The notes under the pieces are model-generated. The model saw only the letters and a list, made by a program, of their open reading frames with translations. It was not told the DNA's origin and ran no database searches. The position numbers and the translations under genes are program-made. Positions 43,721 through 53,756 of a stretch of DNA of 64,000 nt are shown one piece after another (position 1 is the first letter of the stretch; each line of letters opens with the position of its first letter). The DNA lies in contig JBBQFI010000001.1 of the NCBI GenBank assembly GCA_038321775.1, positions 434,001 through 498,000 of the forward strand, given 5' to 3'. Source of the stretch: JBBQFI01 sp038321775. Lineage in GTDB: Bacteria > Verrucomicrobiota > Verrucomicrobiia > Chthoniobacterales > UBA10450.

Positions 43721-44670
43721 TGAGCAGGTCAAAGTTATCCCGGCCTGCATGTTTGCTTGGTTGTTCGGCCACCACGGAAATCCTTCAAACGTTAAACAAG
43801 GAAGATATTCTGACAGTTTGGCGGCTCGCCGGGGTTGTTCTTAGCACCAAAGCTCTCGGAGAGTTGGCACGAGTTGAGGAAGTGCATCTTTATCGGTGCG
43901 AAGGATGCGGTTTCCAATTTTTCGATCCGCAGCTGGCTGGGGAGGATTGTTTCTACGTCGAGCTTGACACCCAGATGCCTGGTTATTATTCCCCTGCTCG
44001 ACCGGAGAATGAGCGTAACGCGCGTTTTGCACAAGAACACGGTTTGCACACTATACTTGACGTAGGGTGCGGAACAGGGTTTGCGCTGGACGTAGCACGA
44101 CAAAGAGGCCTTAAGACCTTCGGCTTAGAATTTAACCCTGGCGCAGCCGAAGAGACACGTTCCAAGGGGCACACCGTCCTATCAGTTCGCCTTGAGGAAA
44201 TTGATTTGGAATGGAACGGCCGATTCGATCTGATTTCTTTCAACCAGCTACTTGAGCACGTACCCGATCCGGTTGAGCTAATTAACAGCTGCGTCCGACT
44301 TTTAAGTGACCGAGGCGTCATCGCAATTGCGGTTCCGAGTGCAGAGGGCGTGCTGCGATGGCATCCATGGATGGCGTTGAATTGGCCACCTCATCATGTT
44401 TCGCGCTGGCGCCGAAAAGATCTTGAAACCTTGAGTGAGCGCTGTGGATTAACCGTGGTTAGGAGTGGGGGCAATCAATTATTAGGCAGCGAAATCGAGA
44501 GTACTCTGCTCAATCATCGGGAACATTGTCGAGCGCTGCACAAGAATTATAATGGACTAAGCCCTGCGATCATTGCTCTCGTTGCCTTTCTCTATCGAAA
44601 AACCGGAATGAAATACGTTTTCCGTTCTCAGGGCCATAGCATTTTTGCATTTCTCCAGCGAAAATCGTAG
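43720..44670 (+). CDS. Class I SAM-dependent methyltransferase with N-terminal Cys motif
   Basis: 316 aa. The N-terminal third has CEGCGFQFFDP, a zinc-like CxxC segment common in sugar C-methyltransferase relatives. The methyltransferase domain has TILDVGCGTGFALDVAR, LEFNPGAAEE and LISFNQLLEHVPDPVELI. Its substrate is unknown. The start overlaps the flippase stop. Confidence 0.8.
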   Translation: MSRSKLSRPACLLGCSATTEILQTLNKEDILTVWRLAGVVLSTKALGELARVEEVHLYRCEGCGFQFFDPQLAGEDCFYVELDTQMPGYYSPARPENERNARFAQEHGLHTILDVGCGTGFALDVARQRGLKTFGLEFNPGAAEETRSKGHTVLSVRLEEIDLEWNGRFDLISFNQLLEHVPDPVELINSCVRLLSDRGVIAIAVPSAEGVLRWHPWMALNWPPHHVSRWRRKDLETLSERCGLTVVRSGGNQLLGSEIESTLLNHREHCRALHKNYNGLSPAIIALVAFLYRKTGMKYVFRSQGHSIFAFLQRKS

Positions 44671-44680
44671 ACCGGCTCGA

Positions 44681-45889
44681 CTAAACTCCGTTGCTAGAAG
44701 GCGCTATTCTCTTTAGGAATCGTCGGAACGCGCGGATGGGCGCAATATATTTCCATCGTTGCGGGTCAATCAAGACACCGTGCACCTTAAACTTACGTGG
44801 CCATTCCACAGGAGGAGAGTAAACCCCGAAAACGGACAACCATCTATCGGCCATTGCTTCAGCGGAAAATTCCTTTCGCACACGCTCTCGGGCCGCGCCT
44901 GACTTTGCGGCCAATTCGTCGCGATGTTTGTCGAGATATGAGATCGCTCGAGTGTAACCCGCGACTTCGTCGGGTGACACACGTATCCCACAACGCTCGT
45001 CGACTACATCGCGAATGCCACTTTCCAAGTCGCTCACAACTGGCACAAGCCCATGACCCATTGCTTCCAGAAGGCTAAGCGGTAACCCTTCATAATCCGA
45101 AACCAGAATGAAAACGTCGTGCGCGTCGAGAAGGCGACCTATCTCCTCGTATTTTACCGAACCGATGATTTCGACGCAGCTAGTAAGTTTCGCGGACTTG
45201 ATTTTTTCTTCCAGCACTGCTCGATCTGGTCCATCGCCTGCGATCGTCCAATGAAAAGAGACCTGCATCTCTTGCAAGCCAACCGCGATATCAGGAAGAA
45301 GTAGAATGCGTTTCTGTTCATCGACTAGGCGACCGAGATAAAGAATGCGAAGCGGTTCTTCAGGCCGCAAAGGTCGCGGCTCCTTTACAAACATGGGAAC
45401 ACCATATGTGAGGCAATGCTTCCGAATGCCTCGGAACGCTTGCATCATTTCCAATTTCCGGACGATGGCAGGCGAAACTCCCACGATGTCATCTATAGAA
45501 TCGGCATATTTTTCTACGACCTCGTAAACGAGCGGGTCGTTCGATTGAATCATGCCAACCCTTCTCACTCCGTGGGGGGCGTAACGTAAAGTCTCAAATG
45601 CAAATGGGCCGAGCGTGGCGATAACGACGTTAGGTTTGTAGTGCTGCAGTTGTCCCAAAACTCCCGTCAATCGATCTTCAAAAATACTGCGTTTATGATC
45701 TTGTAAAGAGACCGGAATATCGAGTTGCTCAAAATCATCGACGAAATGATTGAGAGAATCTCCGCATAGCACTCGGCAACTAACTCCACGTCGTACGAAC
45801 TCTCCGGCCAGATTGACTAAAAACGTAGTTGAGCCTCCGAGCTGAAGGGTCCCCGTAACAAACGCGATTCGAAGTTTAGTTAGACTCAT
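44681..45889 (-). CDS. GT4-type glycosyltransferase
   Basis: 402 aa, GT-B fold. The N-terminus has FVTGTLQLGGSTTFLVNLAG. The C-terminal donor domain has ILYLGRLVDEQKRILLLPDI, SDYEGLPLSLLEAMGHGLVP (E-x7-E) and the usual SLEAM. Part of a minus-strand set of three overlapping glycosyltransferases (44681-48222) facing the flippase gene across an 11-bp convergent gap. Starts at ATG 45889, inside the neighbour's end. Confidence 0.88.
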   Translation of the reverse strand: MSLTKLRIAFVTGTLQLGGSTTFLVNLAGEFVRRGVSCRVLCGDSLNHFVDDFEQLDIPVSLQDHKRSIFEDRLTGVLGQLQHYKPNVVIATLGPFAFETLRYAPHGVRRVGMIQSNDPLVYEVVEKYADSIDDIVGVSPAIVRKLEMMQAFRGIRKHCLTYGVPMFVKEPRPLRPEEPLRILYLGRLVDEQKRILLLPDIAVGLQEMQVSFHWTIAGDGPDRAVLEEKIKSAKLTSCVEIIGSVKYEEIGRLLDAHDVFILVSDYEGLPLSLLEAMGHGLVPVVSDLESGIRDVVDERCGIRVSPDEVAGYTRAISYLDKHRDELAAKSGAARERVRKEFSAEAMADRWLSVFGVYSPPVEWPRKFKVHGVLIDPQRWKYIAPIRAFRRFLKRIAPSSNGV

Positions 45890-47045
45890 CAATGAGTTTT
45901 TTCTCCCGAAGCTGAGTTAGGAAGCATTTCCTAAAATGCTCAAAAGAAAACTCTTCAGGACTCTGCAACATGTTTTGACGTATCCCAGCGCCGCGAACGC
46001 GATCTGCCCATTCTAGAATTGCTTCCGCGAGAGCACCTGGATTACGAATGGGAACTACTTCACCATTTTGTCCGGATACAATCCAATCGTTCGCTCCTGT
46101 ATTTGGCGTAACAATCGCGGGCAGTCCACACGCCATTGCTTCAATCACAGTGCGGGCGAGGCCTTCTTCCAGAGAAGGCAGCACGAAGATGTCGGCGTCG
46201 CGAAGACGCTCCGCCAATTGAGCGTGAGGCAGTGACGGCAGCCATTCAATGCGGATGTCCGAGTATTTTCTAAGGACATGCTTAACATTGTCCTGGACCT
46301 GACTGGTGAGTAACAATCGCGCGTCAGGAATCTTCTTCCGCACGATTCGAAAGGCTTCTAATAAATAAGGGGTACCTTTCCGCAGCGAAAGCATACCCGT
46401 GGAGATTAGTGTTAGTGGACGGGAAGCAGGACGTGGTGCCTTCGAAGGCGCAAAACAATTCAGATCTACCGGATAAATGTTACGCAAGATTCGCGATGGC
46501 GAAAAACCCTGGGCAAGAAACGAGTTCGTTACATACGTGCTCGGTGAAAGAACGTAGTCAACATACTTCATCATCGCCAGAGAACGTCGATAGTGATAAA
46601 GGGCGACCGGCGGCTGGCTACTATTCCAACGCGCGTGCTCTACCGAAAGAATCTCCCAGAAGTTTGCGGGATGGGAATTACCGGCATCGACAAAGGTTTT
46701 ACCTCCGTGAGCCCGGGCCCACTCAAAGCTTTTATTAGCATAACCATAGCTCGATATGATGTGATCGCCGGGCTTCATTTGCTTCCTTACCCAATGATCA
46801 AACAAGGGAAGTAAACGAAAACGGAAAGACTCTGCGCGAAACGTGGACATGCTTCTTGCCGCCGCATAATTTGCCAGTCCAATCCAAGGGTTCAGTCGCG
46901 TTCGGTCTGGCGGAATTCCAAAGGTCCCCCGTCGTGTGGCAAGTGCAACAAACCGGAGCAACCCACGCGAAAAGAGCGCTCGTGCATTATCATCGCAAAC
47001 GGACCGGCTCGGCGTTGCCACAACGAAAAAAGGCTTAGGTGGCAT
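45876..47045 (-). CDS. GT4-type glycosyltransferase
   Basis: 389 aa from the ATG at 47045. Features are the GT-B C-terminal domain with LISTGMLSLRKGTPYLLEAF, FVLPSLEEGLARTVIEAMAC and GLPAIVTPNTG. An alternative upstream ATG at 47081 would overlap the previous gene by 47 bp. Ends overlap the next gene by 14 bp and its start overlaps the one before by 11 bp, so the three are probably translationally coupled. Confidence 0.86.
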   Translation of the reverse strand: MPPKPFFVVATPSRSVCDDNARALFSRGLLRFVALATRRGTFGIPPDRTRLNPWIGLANYAAARSMSTFRAESFRFRLLPLFDHWVRKQMKPGDHIISSYGYANKSFEWARAHGGKTFVDAGNSHPANFWEILSVEHARWNSSQPPVALYHYRRSLAMMKYVDYVLSPSTYVTNSFLAQGFSPSRILRNIYPVDLNCFAPSKAPRPASRPLTLISTGMLSLRKGTPYLLEAFRIVRKKIPDARLLLTSQVQDNVKHVLRKYSDIRIEWLPSLPHAQLAERLRDADIFVLPSLEEGLARTVIEAMACGLPAIVTPNTGANDWIVSGQNGEVVPIRNPGALAEAILEWADRVRGAGIRQNMLQSPEEFSFEHFRKCFLTQLREKKLIDESN

Positions 47046-48222
47046 TGAGAACTGATTCGTACAGAGCGACGTAGTTTTCAATCATTCGCCCGGCTGTCAT
47101 TTGCTTTTCGATGATCGAAGCTGGTGCTCTGATACTAAGTGCGTGTCTCCGATTCTCATCGTTAAGCAAAAGACTGAGAGCATCGGCCAGCTCATCGACT
47201 TTTTCGGACGAAAAGAGCAAACCGTTTGAGCCGTCTTCGATTAATTCAGGAATCCCACCTACGCGACTCCCAATACAAGCGCAGCCGTGAAACAAAGCTT
47301 CCTGTAACGCAAGCCCCAATCCTTCAAATAGCGACGGTTGAACAAATATCGCTGCACGGCGCATGTAATCGCTGCCTTCGCGGCTACCGGCAAAACAAAT
47401 ACGTTCGCCCAAATCGTGTTTGTCGCGAATCGCCTCGATTAGAGTGCGACATTCTATTTCTGCAATGCCTCCGACAATCACCAACCTCCATTCGGGATGA
47501 GAGTGAGCGATCTTCGCAAAGGCTTCCGTCAGGACATGCTGGCCTTTTCGGAACGCTACTTGTCCCACGCTAAGAATAATAGGTTCACGCTTCAGTGGCA
47601 TTGCTAGCGAAGAACCATGGTCATGGATACGAGAGTGATAGATAAGGTGGAATCGATTTGCGAACGGCCAATACCATCGAGACAATCGCCGAAGATTTTC
47701 GCGAGAGACGGCTACTTCCCCACCAATTCTACAAAGTAAGTGCATTTTGGCGATCCAAGCCGGCAAGAGCAAAGCAAGTTTAAACCAAAGTGGTTTTGCA
47801 GGGCCGCAGTAACTACTCAGAATCGAGTCAAACGAGTGGACAGTCGTTACACATCGAATGCCATGACGCGTCGCAAATTCGATCGGCGAGCGGCCAATGA
47901 TTCGGGTACCCCAACCGTAGTTTCCTCCAAAATGAAAATGGGCAAGATCAACACGGTGCCCGGAAAGTTGTTGTGCGAGATTTCGCGATGTCGCCGCCGA
48001 TTGTTCGTCCGGCCTCCACGGAATATGCGCCCGGATAAGTGGAGCGAACTCCGAGCCTGAAATCGTTTCAGTTTCGTCGTTTGAAACCAGAATGATCTGG
48101 TATTTTGGCGCCAGCCCACGAACCAAAGATGCAACCAACACTTCCGTGCCACCGAATGACTTGATTGAATATTCGGTACATAGTGCAATGACGGTTGGTT
48201 TGTTCAGTGATTCTTGACCCAT
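47035..48222 (-). CDS. GT4-type glycosyltransferase
   Basis: 395 aa. The N-terminal half has SIKSFGGTEVLVASLVRGLA, as in GT4 enzymes that use nucleotide sugars. The C-terminal half has ILSVGQVAFRKGQHVLTEAF, FVQPSLFEGLGLALQEALFH and a closing FSSEKVDELADALSLLL. First gene of the minus-strand trio. Divergent from the 48352 glycosyltransferase with about 130 bp between. Confidence 0.86.
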   Translation of the reverse strand: MGQESLNKPTVIALCTEYSIKSFGGTEVLVASLVRGLAPKYQIILVSNDETETISGSEFAPLIRAHIPWRPDEQSAATSRNLAQQLSGHRVDLAHFHFGGNYGWGTRIIGRSPIEFATRHGIRCVTTVHSFDSILSSYCGPAKPLWFKLALLLPAWIAKMHLLCRIGGEVAVSRENLRRLSRWYWPFANRFHLIYHSRIHDHGSSLAMPLKREPIILSVGQVAFRKGQHVLTEAFAKIAHSHPEWRLVIVGGIAEIECRTLIEAIRDKHDLGERICFAGSREGSDYMRRAAIFVQPSLFEGLGLALQEALFHGCACIGSRVGGIPELIEDGSNGLLFSSEKVDELADALSLLLNDENRRHALSIRAPASIIEKQMTAGRMIENYVALYESVLNAT

Positions 48223-48351
48223 TTGAAATGCCCGAATACAAGCATCGGAGACTGTTAGCGGCGCTCGTTGGCTTGCGCCACAGCGAAAATCATTCGATTT
48301 GGGTGACGACCTTTACTAGACATGGTGTCGATCGCTGCGCCGTTAGAATCA

Positions 48352-49509
48352 ATGCTCTTGAAAGTCGCATTTCTTACTACGGATAACCGTGAGCATCACC
48401 GCCGCTACGAGCTGGCCGAGCCTTATTTCGGGACGGCACCGGAGGCGCTGCTACAAGGATTCGCGCAACTGTCGGCGACGGAGATTCACGTCGTCAGCTG
48501 CATACAGCGGCCGATGAGATCGCCCGAGAAGTTGGCAGATAACATATGGTTTCACACCCTGCTCGTGCCGAAAATCGGATGGCTTCGCACCGGATACCAA
48601 GGTTGCATCCGTACGGCGCGAAATTTTTTGAATGAGCTGCAACCCGATGTTGTGCATGGACAAGGCACCGAGCGCGATTGTTCCATCAGCGCCGTCTTTT
48701 CCGGATTTCCCAACGTCATGACGATTCATGGGAACATGCGCCTCGTTGCAGCCGTCAATCGAGCGCGACCTTTTTCCTTCGAATGGATCGCCGGCCGTCT
48801 GGAAGCATTCACCATCCCTAGAAGCGACGGAGTGGTGTGCATCACGAATTATACGCAAGATGCGGTCCGCAATCTGGCCCGTAAGACGTGGGTAGCCCCA
48901 AACGCAGTGGATCAACGTTTTTTTGAGACAACGCGAGCGCCTTTGGAAGTCCCGACCATCCTTTGTGTCGGACATATTTCGCCGCGGAAAAATCAGAATG
49001 CTTTGATTCGCGCGCTCGATCCGCTGGCAGATCGATTGGCGTTCAAGCTCGCCTTTCTCGGGGAAGCTTCGCCTGCCGACAGGTATAGTGCGGAGTTTTT
49101 CGATCTCATCAACACACGGCCTTGGTGTGAGTACGCCGGGTTTGCCAATCGGGAGGAGCTGCAGGAACGACTTGCTGGGGCACACGTCGTCGCGTTGCCA
49201 TCGCGCGAAGACAATTGCCCGATGGTGGTTCTGGAGGCGATGGCCGCAGGAGTGCCGGTCGTAGCAGCGAATGTTGGTGGCGTTCCAGATCTCATTGAAG
49301 CGAATGTCACCGGGTTCCTATGTGATCCCGATAGCGCTGACTCTATGCGGCAAGCGGTTGCGAGCGTTTTAGAAGATCCTGAAGCGGCGCAAGTAATCGC
49401 GCAAAGGGCGAAACACTACGCTTTGGTACACTTTCATCCTCACGCCATTGCTCAAAAGCACGTGGAAATTTACCACGAGGTCCTCGCCGGGGTGGCGAAA
49501 GTTGTGTGA
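48352..49509 (+). CDS. GT4-type glycosyltransferase
   Basis: 385 aa from the ATG at 48352 (MLLKVAFLTT). It has VVHGQGTERDCSISAVFSG and MTIHGNM in the N-terminal half, and the GT-B donor-binding part with ILCVGHISPRKNQNALIRAL, ALPSREDNCPMVVLEAMAAG and VPVVAANVGGVPDLIE. First gene of a plus-strand run reaching 53756. An upstream start at 48322 adds ten residues. Confidence 0.86.
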   Translation: MLLKVAFLTTDNREHHRRYELAEPYFGTAPEALLQGFAQLSATEIHVVSCIQRPMRSPEKLADNIWFHTLLVPKIGWLRTGYQGCIRTARNFLNELQPDVVHGQGTERDCSISAVFSGFPNVMTIHGNMRLVAAVNRARPFSFEWIAGRLEAFTIPRSDGVVCITNYTQDAVRNLARKTWVAPNAVDQRFFETTRAPLEVPTILCVGHISPRKNQNALIRALDPLADRLAFKLAFLGEASPADRYSAEFFDLINTRPWCEYAGFANREELQERLAGAHVVALPSREDNCPMVVLEAMAAGVPVVAANVGGVPDLIEANVTGFLCDPDSADSMRQAVASVLEDPEAAQVIAQRAKHYALVHFHPHAIAQKHVEIYHEVLAGVAKVV

Positions 49510-49566
49510 TCGTTGGAAAAAGGTAAAGAGTCTGCATGTTCGGCGACAACCTCACTGGCAAAACTC

Positions 49567-50286
49567 ATGATCCCTACTGAGATTGCCGGTCAGTTAAATG
49601 CGGCAGAACGGCAGATCATTACCGCAGCCATCCTGAATGTGCCTAGGAAGCCTGCGGTTGTCCTGGAAGTTGGGACGTGGCTTGGCGGAGGAAGCACTCT
49701 TCACATCCTGCGCGCGCTGGAAAAAAATAACGAGGGGCATCTTTGGGGAATTGAAGCCGACCGTTCGATCTATGACAGAATGATCGCGAACCTGCGCTCG
49801 GCTGCGCCCGGAACACTGGATCGTTTTACGCCTTTGTTCGGCTTTTCTACCAACGTAATCCCTAAATGGCTTCAAGGTCTGAACCCCGGCGAACAGGTCG
49901 ACCTCGTCTTCCTCGATGGAGGCGATAACCCTCTGGAGCAAGTCACTGAATTCCAGCTGCTCGACGATCGTATTCCAATCGGCGGGCAGCTTTTCGCCCA
50001 TGACGCAAAACTGCGGAAAGGTAAATGGCTTGGTCCTTACGTGCGGGCGCTAGATAACTGGGTGTCCGAATTGCACGATGTAAGTTCTGAAGGTTTGTTT
50101 GCCTCACGCAAAATAGCGCTGCACCCTTCTGCCGACAGCCTGAGTCGAGCGCGAAAATTGTTATGGCGAATGCGTCTGAACATTGTGGAGCTTTGCGGCG
50201 CTCTCCTTCCAGCAAGTGTGGTCTCGGTCATGCTTCGCTTCCTTCCCAGTCGAACCGTGCGAGCGCTTACGCAGGGTCGAAAATAG
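49567..50286 (+). CDS. CmcI/class I methyltransferase-like protein
   Basis: 239 aa from ATG 49567. The motif VVLEVGTWLGGGSTLHILRA is a SAM-binding glycine-rich loop, followed by GIEADRSIYDRM and VDLVFLDGGDNPLEQV. This is the Methyltransf_24-type fold. A C-terminal extension of about 60 residues has two amphipathic segments. Substrate is probably a sugar or a small glycan. Sits between two glycosyltransferases. Confidence 0.7.
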   Translation: MIPTEIAGQLNAAERQIITAAILNVPRKPAVVLEVGTWLGGGSTLHILRALEKNNEGHLWGIEADRSIYDRMIANLRSAAPGTLDRFTPLFGFSTNVIPKWLQGLNPGEQVDLVFLDGGDNPLEQVTEFQLLDDRIPIGGQLFAHDAKLRKGKWLGPYVRALDNWVSELHDVSSEGLFASRKIALHPSADSLSRARKLLWRMRLNIVELCGALLPASVVSVMLRFLPSRTVRALTQGRK

Positions 50287-50295
50287 CGGAAACTC

Positions 50296-51300
50296 GTGAA
50301 AGTCCTCTTCTCCTGTTCATTGCCCTTTTTCCTCGCCCATGGCGGATCGCAGACTTTGACGGAAGGATTAATGCTCGGGCTCAATCAGATTGGCGTGAGC
50401 GCCGAGCCGGCACGCTGGTGGGATAACAAACAAATAGGGGACATCATTCATCACATCGGACGGCCATCAATTCAAAACGTTCGGCTCGCACATGAGAAGG
50501 GATTCAAAGTGGTCATGACTGACTTACTCGATCAAACAGCATCGAGAAGCAGTGGTCGGCTTTTCTTGCAGCGCAATTTCCGGCGAGTCTTTGCTAGTCT
50601 GGTGCCTCGGTTTACCAGTCGCCTCGATTGGGAGGTATTCCACGAAATCGACGCCATGGTCTACTCCGTTGGGCATGAATGGGAGGTGGCAAAATACGTT
50701 TTCGGGGCAGATCGGAAAAAGGGTTATGTAGTTCCACATGGCTTGGAAAAGGATGTCTTAGAACAGCTGGGACGGCCGCAACAAGAGGAGGATTACCTTA
50801 TTTCAGTAGCCACCATTCATCCGCGCAAAAACTCCGTGCTCTTAGCGGAGGCCGCCAGAGTCGCCCAGATGCCAGTTGTGTTTCTCGGGAAGCCGTATTC
50901 GGAAGACGACGCTTACTTCCAGACCTTCCGGCGCCTGATCGATAATAAGTTCGTTCGCTATCCGGGATTCGTTTCTACAGCAGAAAAATTCCAATATCTC
51001 CGAGGATCGCGCGGATTTGTTTTGTTGAGTCAATTTGAAAGCGGCTGCATCGCGGTCTTTGAAGCCGCCGGAGCGGGGTTGCCCCTTCTTCTTTCCGATC
51101 TTCCCTGGGCACGCAAAAGCTATCCGGCGGCAAGAGAAATTGCCTTCACGGATCTCAGCAGTCCAGAACGCGTCGCGGCCGAGCTCAAGCACTTTTACAA
51201 TTCGGCGCACCGAAAAAGTATCTCCAATTTTCCCATTCTCTCTTGGGATGAGGTTGCTCTACAATATCGAACTATTTATGATGATCTTCTTTCCGCGTAA
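50296..51300 (+). CDS. GT4-type glycosyltransferase
   Basis: 334 aa from a GTG start. The C-terminal domain has LISVATIHPRKNSVLLAEAA, PGFVSTAEKFQYLRGSRGFV and FESGCIAVFEAAGAGLPLLL. It is a short GT-B enzyme, with the N-terminal domain carrying HGGSQTLTEGLMLGLNQIG. The donor is unknown. Next gene is the Wzy-like polymerase 51 bp downstream. Confidence 0.82.
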   Translation: MKVLFSCSLPFFLAHGGSQTLTEGLMLGLNQIGVSAEPARWWDNKQIGDIIHHIGRPSIQNVRLAHEKGFKVVMTDLLDQTASRSSGRLFLQRNFRRVFASLVPRFTSRLDWEVFHEIDAMVYSVGHEWEVAKYVFGADRKKGYVVPHGLEKDVLEQLGRPQQEEDYLISVATIHPRKNSVLLAEAARVAQMPVVFLGKPYSEDDAYFQTFRRLIDNKFVRYPGFVSTAEKFQYLRGSRGFVLLSQFESGCIAVFEAAGAGLPLLLSDLPWARKSYPAAREIAFTDLSSPERVAAELKHFYNSAHRKSISNFPILSWDEVALQYRTIYDDLLSA

Positions 51301-51351
51301 CCGAAGAAGCATTTTGGTCGTAAGCGGCCATGCCGGGAGAGTGGTTCAGCC

Positions 51352-52890
51352 ATGACGCCTATTTCTACAGAAGCGGCGAAGCCCTTTATCATTGGGATAT
51401 TGGGCTTGGTTCTCGCAGTTGCCCTCGGGATTTTTATCGGGTCGTCCGATTATCGGCCGATCATTATCGGTTCACTTATGGTCTGCGGAATCGTCCTTTG
51501 GTTCGGTACAGGGCAATGGTTTTGGTTGATCGTTATCGCTTCATCCTATCTTACGGGAACATTTCCCATTCTCGGCGGCTCTTTCACGCCATTCCAAATC
51601 CTTATGGGTGTGGGAGTCGTCAAATTCTTTATCGAAGAAGTAATCCTGCGAAGAACCTCTTTCGCCGTAGTCGAGCGCCCCTTAATCATCGCGATGGTAG
51701 GATTTATGGGTATCCTCACCCTGCACGGTATCCACGACCGCTTTGGAATGCGGTTTCTCGGTTCGACGGTTTGGGGCGGGCGTAACTACGTGAACGTATA
51801 CGTCGGACTCGTCACGTTCTTCGTTGTTCAAAGCACACCAGTGAAGTCGAAGCTTTGGAATAAACTCCCCTACCTAATTCTGTTAATAACTGGCTTTGAT
51901 CTTTTTATCGCGACTATCACGACGATTTTTCCATCTTTGATTTATATAATCTACCCGTTTTACTCAGCCGTCGGTATTGGTGGGATATCCGAAATTCTCA
52001 CTGGACAGGAGGATATTACGGGACGCATTGGGTCATTTGGTAACTTTGGCTGCATTCTCGTGGCGATCACCCTTTCCGCTGTCTCCGTGCGGCACCTTTT
52101 CCGGCTCGGGAATTTCTCGCGCTTGATCGCAGTTGCGTTTGGATCTATCGCAACTCTCTATTCCGGCTATCGATCTGCCGTAGCAAACCTGCTCTTTACC
52201 TTCCTCGCGGCTGGCATTCGCGATCTTCGTTTCGGCGTCGTCGCGCTTTTGCCTGTCATTGCCGTTTTCTTATTTGGCCTCTCCGCCATCAACTCCTCGG
52301 TCATCCATTTTCCGAAACAAATGCAACGCGCGCTGACCTTCGTTCCAGGAGACTGGGATCAAGATATGGTGATGGATGCCAGGGGTTCGAATGATTTCCG
52401 TAGGCAAGTCTGGAAGTTGTGGTGGGAGACTTATTTTCCGACGCACCCCGTGATAGGACGCGGCTTTGGTTTTCGCAGCGAATGGACACAACAATCAATC
52501 TACATCCCAACGGCGGTGGACTATCAACAAATGGTCGAGGTTGGAAACATCCATAATGGTTTGTTCGCGAGCCTCGATGCCGTAGGAATTATCGGCACGA
52601 TTTTTTTTATCGCGTGGAACATTCAACTTCTTTTACGAACGTTTCGAGTCTCGTTCGATAAGTCCATTCTCGCAGGCTTCGCCTTGCGATTTGTTGCCTT
52701 ACAGCTCGCAGCTTCAATCCTCTGTTATTGGTTCGGGGCAGTCACGCTTGGCACGTTTTTGCCGCAGCAGTTTGCTCTAGCAGGCGTGTTCCTCAAATTG
52801 CATCGCGACGCCAATCCTAAAGCAGATCGGGTTCCTCCAACCCTGCAACCTGTCCACCAGGAACGACGCCGAGCAACCGTAGGAGCCTAA
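51352..52890 (+). CDS. O-antigen ligase/polymerase-like membrane protein (Wzy/WaaL type)
   Basis: 512 aa with about ten to twelve hydrophobic segments and a long periplasmic loop near residues 310-400. The loop has the HPVIGRGFGFRSEWTQQS and GNIHNGLFASLDAVGIIG patterns found in Wzy_C/O-antigen ligase proteins (H in the loop). It polymerises or ligates lipid-linked glycan units flipped by Wzx. No sequence feature separates Wzy from WaaL here. Confidence 0.8.
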   Translation: MTPISTEAAKPFIIGILGLVLAVALGIFIGSSDYRPIIIGSLMVCGIVLWFGTGQWFWLIVIASSYLTGTFPILGGSFTPFQILMGVGVVKFFIEEVILRRTSFAVVERPLIIAMVGFMGILTLHGIHDRFGMRFLGSTVWGGRNYVNVYVGLVTFFVVQSTPVKSKLWNKLPYLILLITGFDLFIATITTIFPSLIYIIYPFYSAVGIGGISEILTGQEDITGRIGSFGNFGCILVAITLSAVSVRHLFRLGNFSRLIAVAFGSIATLYSGYRSAVANLLFTFLAAGIRDLRFGVVALLPVIAVFLFGLSAINSSVIHFPKQMQRALTFVPGDWDQDMVMDARGSNDFRRQVWKLWWETYFPTHPVIGRGFGFRSEWTQQSIYIPTAVDYQQMVEVGNIHNGLFASLDAVGIIGTIFFIAWNIQLLLRTFRVSFDKSILAGFALRFVALQLAASILCYWFGAVTLGTFLPQQFALAGVFLKLHRDANPKADRVPPTLQPVHQERRRATVGA

Positions 52891-52922
52891 CGTCTCGCGT
52901 GGCTTGGTCGCGCTCAGGCACA

Positions 52923-53756
52923 ATGATTTCCATTATAACGCCAAGCTTTAACCAAAGCGGTTGGTTAAACCTCGCCACGCGATCTGTTGCCGACCAAGCC
53001 GGAGTTACCCACGAGCATATCGTTCAGGATTCCCTTTCTACGGATGGCACGCATGATTGGCTGGCAAAGGACACGCGCGTGCGAGCGTTCTTCGAAAAAG
53101 ATGCAGGTATGTATGACGCGATCAACCGGGGACTACGTCGTGCCCAAGGTGATATCTGCGGTTACTTAAACTGTGATGAGCAATATCTACCGGGAACTCT
53201 GGCCAAGGTAGCGAGCTTCTTTCAAGAAAATCCTGACATCGATGTGCTCTTTGGCGATGCCGTCCTGGTTAGTGATAAGGGAGAGCCACTCTCCTATCGG
53301 CGCACCATACTACCCGATTTACGGCATGTGCAGTTGTCACATCTGAACACGTTAACCTGTGCGACCTTCTTTCGTCGTGCGCTGCTCGACCGCGGTTTTT
53401 ATTTTAACGAACAATGGCGAGTCATCGGTGATGCCATCTGGATCGAGGATCTCCTCAAAGCCAGGGTAAAGATGGCAACACTGTCCGAGCCACTTTCTAT
53501 CTTTACCTTCACCGGTAAAAATCTTACCGACACTTCCGTTGCCGAAGATGAATTATCGCGAAGAAATTCTGGCAACAGACCAGCGCGGCCATGGGACAAG
53601 ATCCAAGCAGTCCTGGTCCACCGCTGGCGCAAGGCGTTGGCCGGAGCTTATAAACGCAGGCATGTGGAAATCGATATTTTTACGCTCGATTCGCCTAACG
53701 AGCGTCAACATCGCACTGGGAATATCGGTTTCCGATGGCCTTCGACTAACGGCTAG
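52923..53756 (+). CDS. GT2-type glycosyltransferase
   Basis: 277 aa from the ATG at 52923. The GT-A fold starts with ISIITPSFNQSGWLNLATRS and has SLSTDGTHDWLAK, the donor-binding FEKDAGMYDAINRGL and NCDEQYLPGTL (Asp-x-Asp-like). It is the usual short inverting enzyme of EPS loci. Its 3' end overlaps the convergent GT4 gene by 11 bp, and the octamer encodes SPNER near the end (53694). Confidence 0.85.
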   Translation: MISIITPSFNQSGWLNLATRSVADQAGVTHEHIVQDSLSTDGTHDWLAKDTRVRAFFEKDAGMYDAINRGLRRAQGDICGYLNCDEQYLPGTLAKVASFFQENPDIDVLFGDAVLVSDKGEPLSYRRTILPDLRHVQLSHLNTLTCATFFRRALLDRGFYFNEQWRVIGDAIWIEDLLKARVKMATLSEPLSIFTFTGKNLTDTSVAEDELSRRNSGNRPARPWDKIQAVLVHRWRKALAGAYKRRHVEIDIFTLDSPNERQHRTGNIGFRWPSTNG

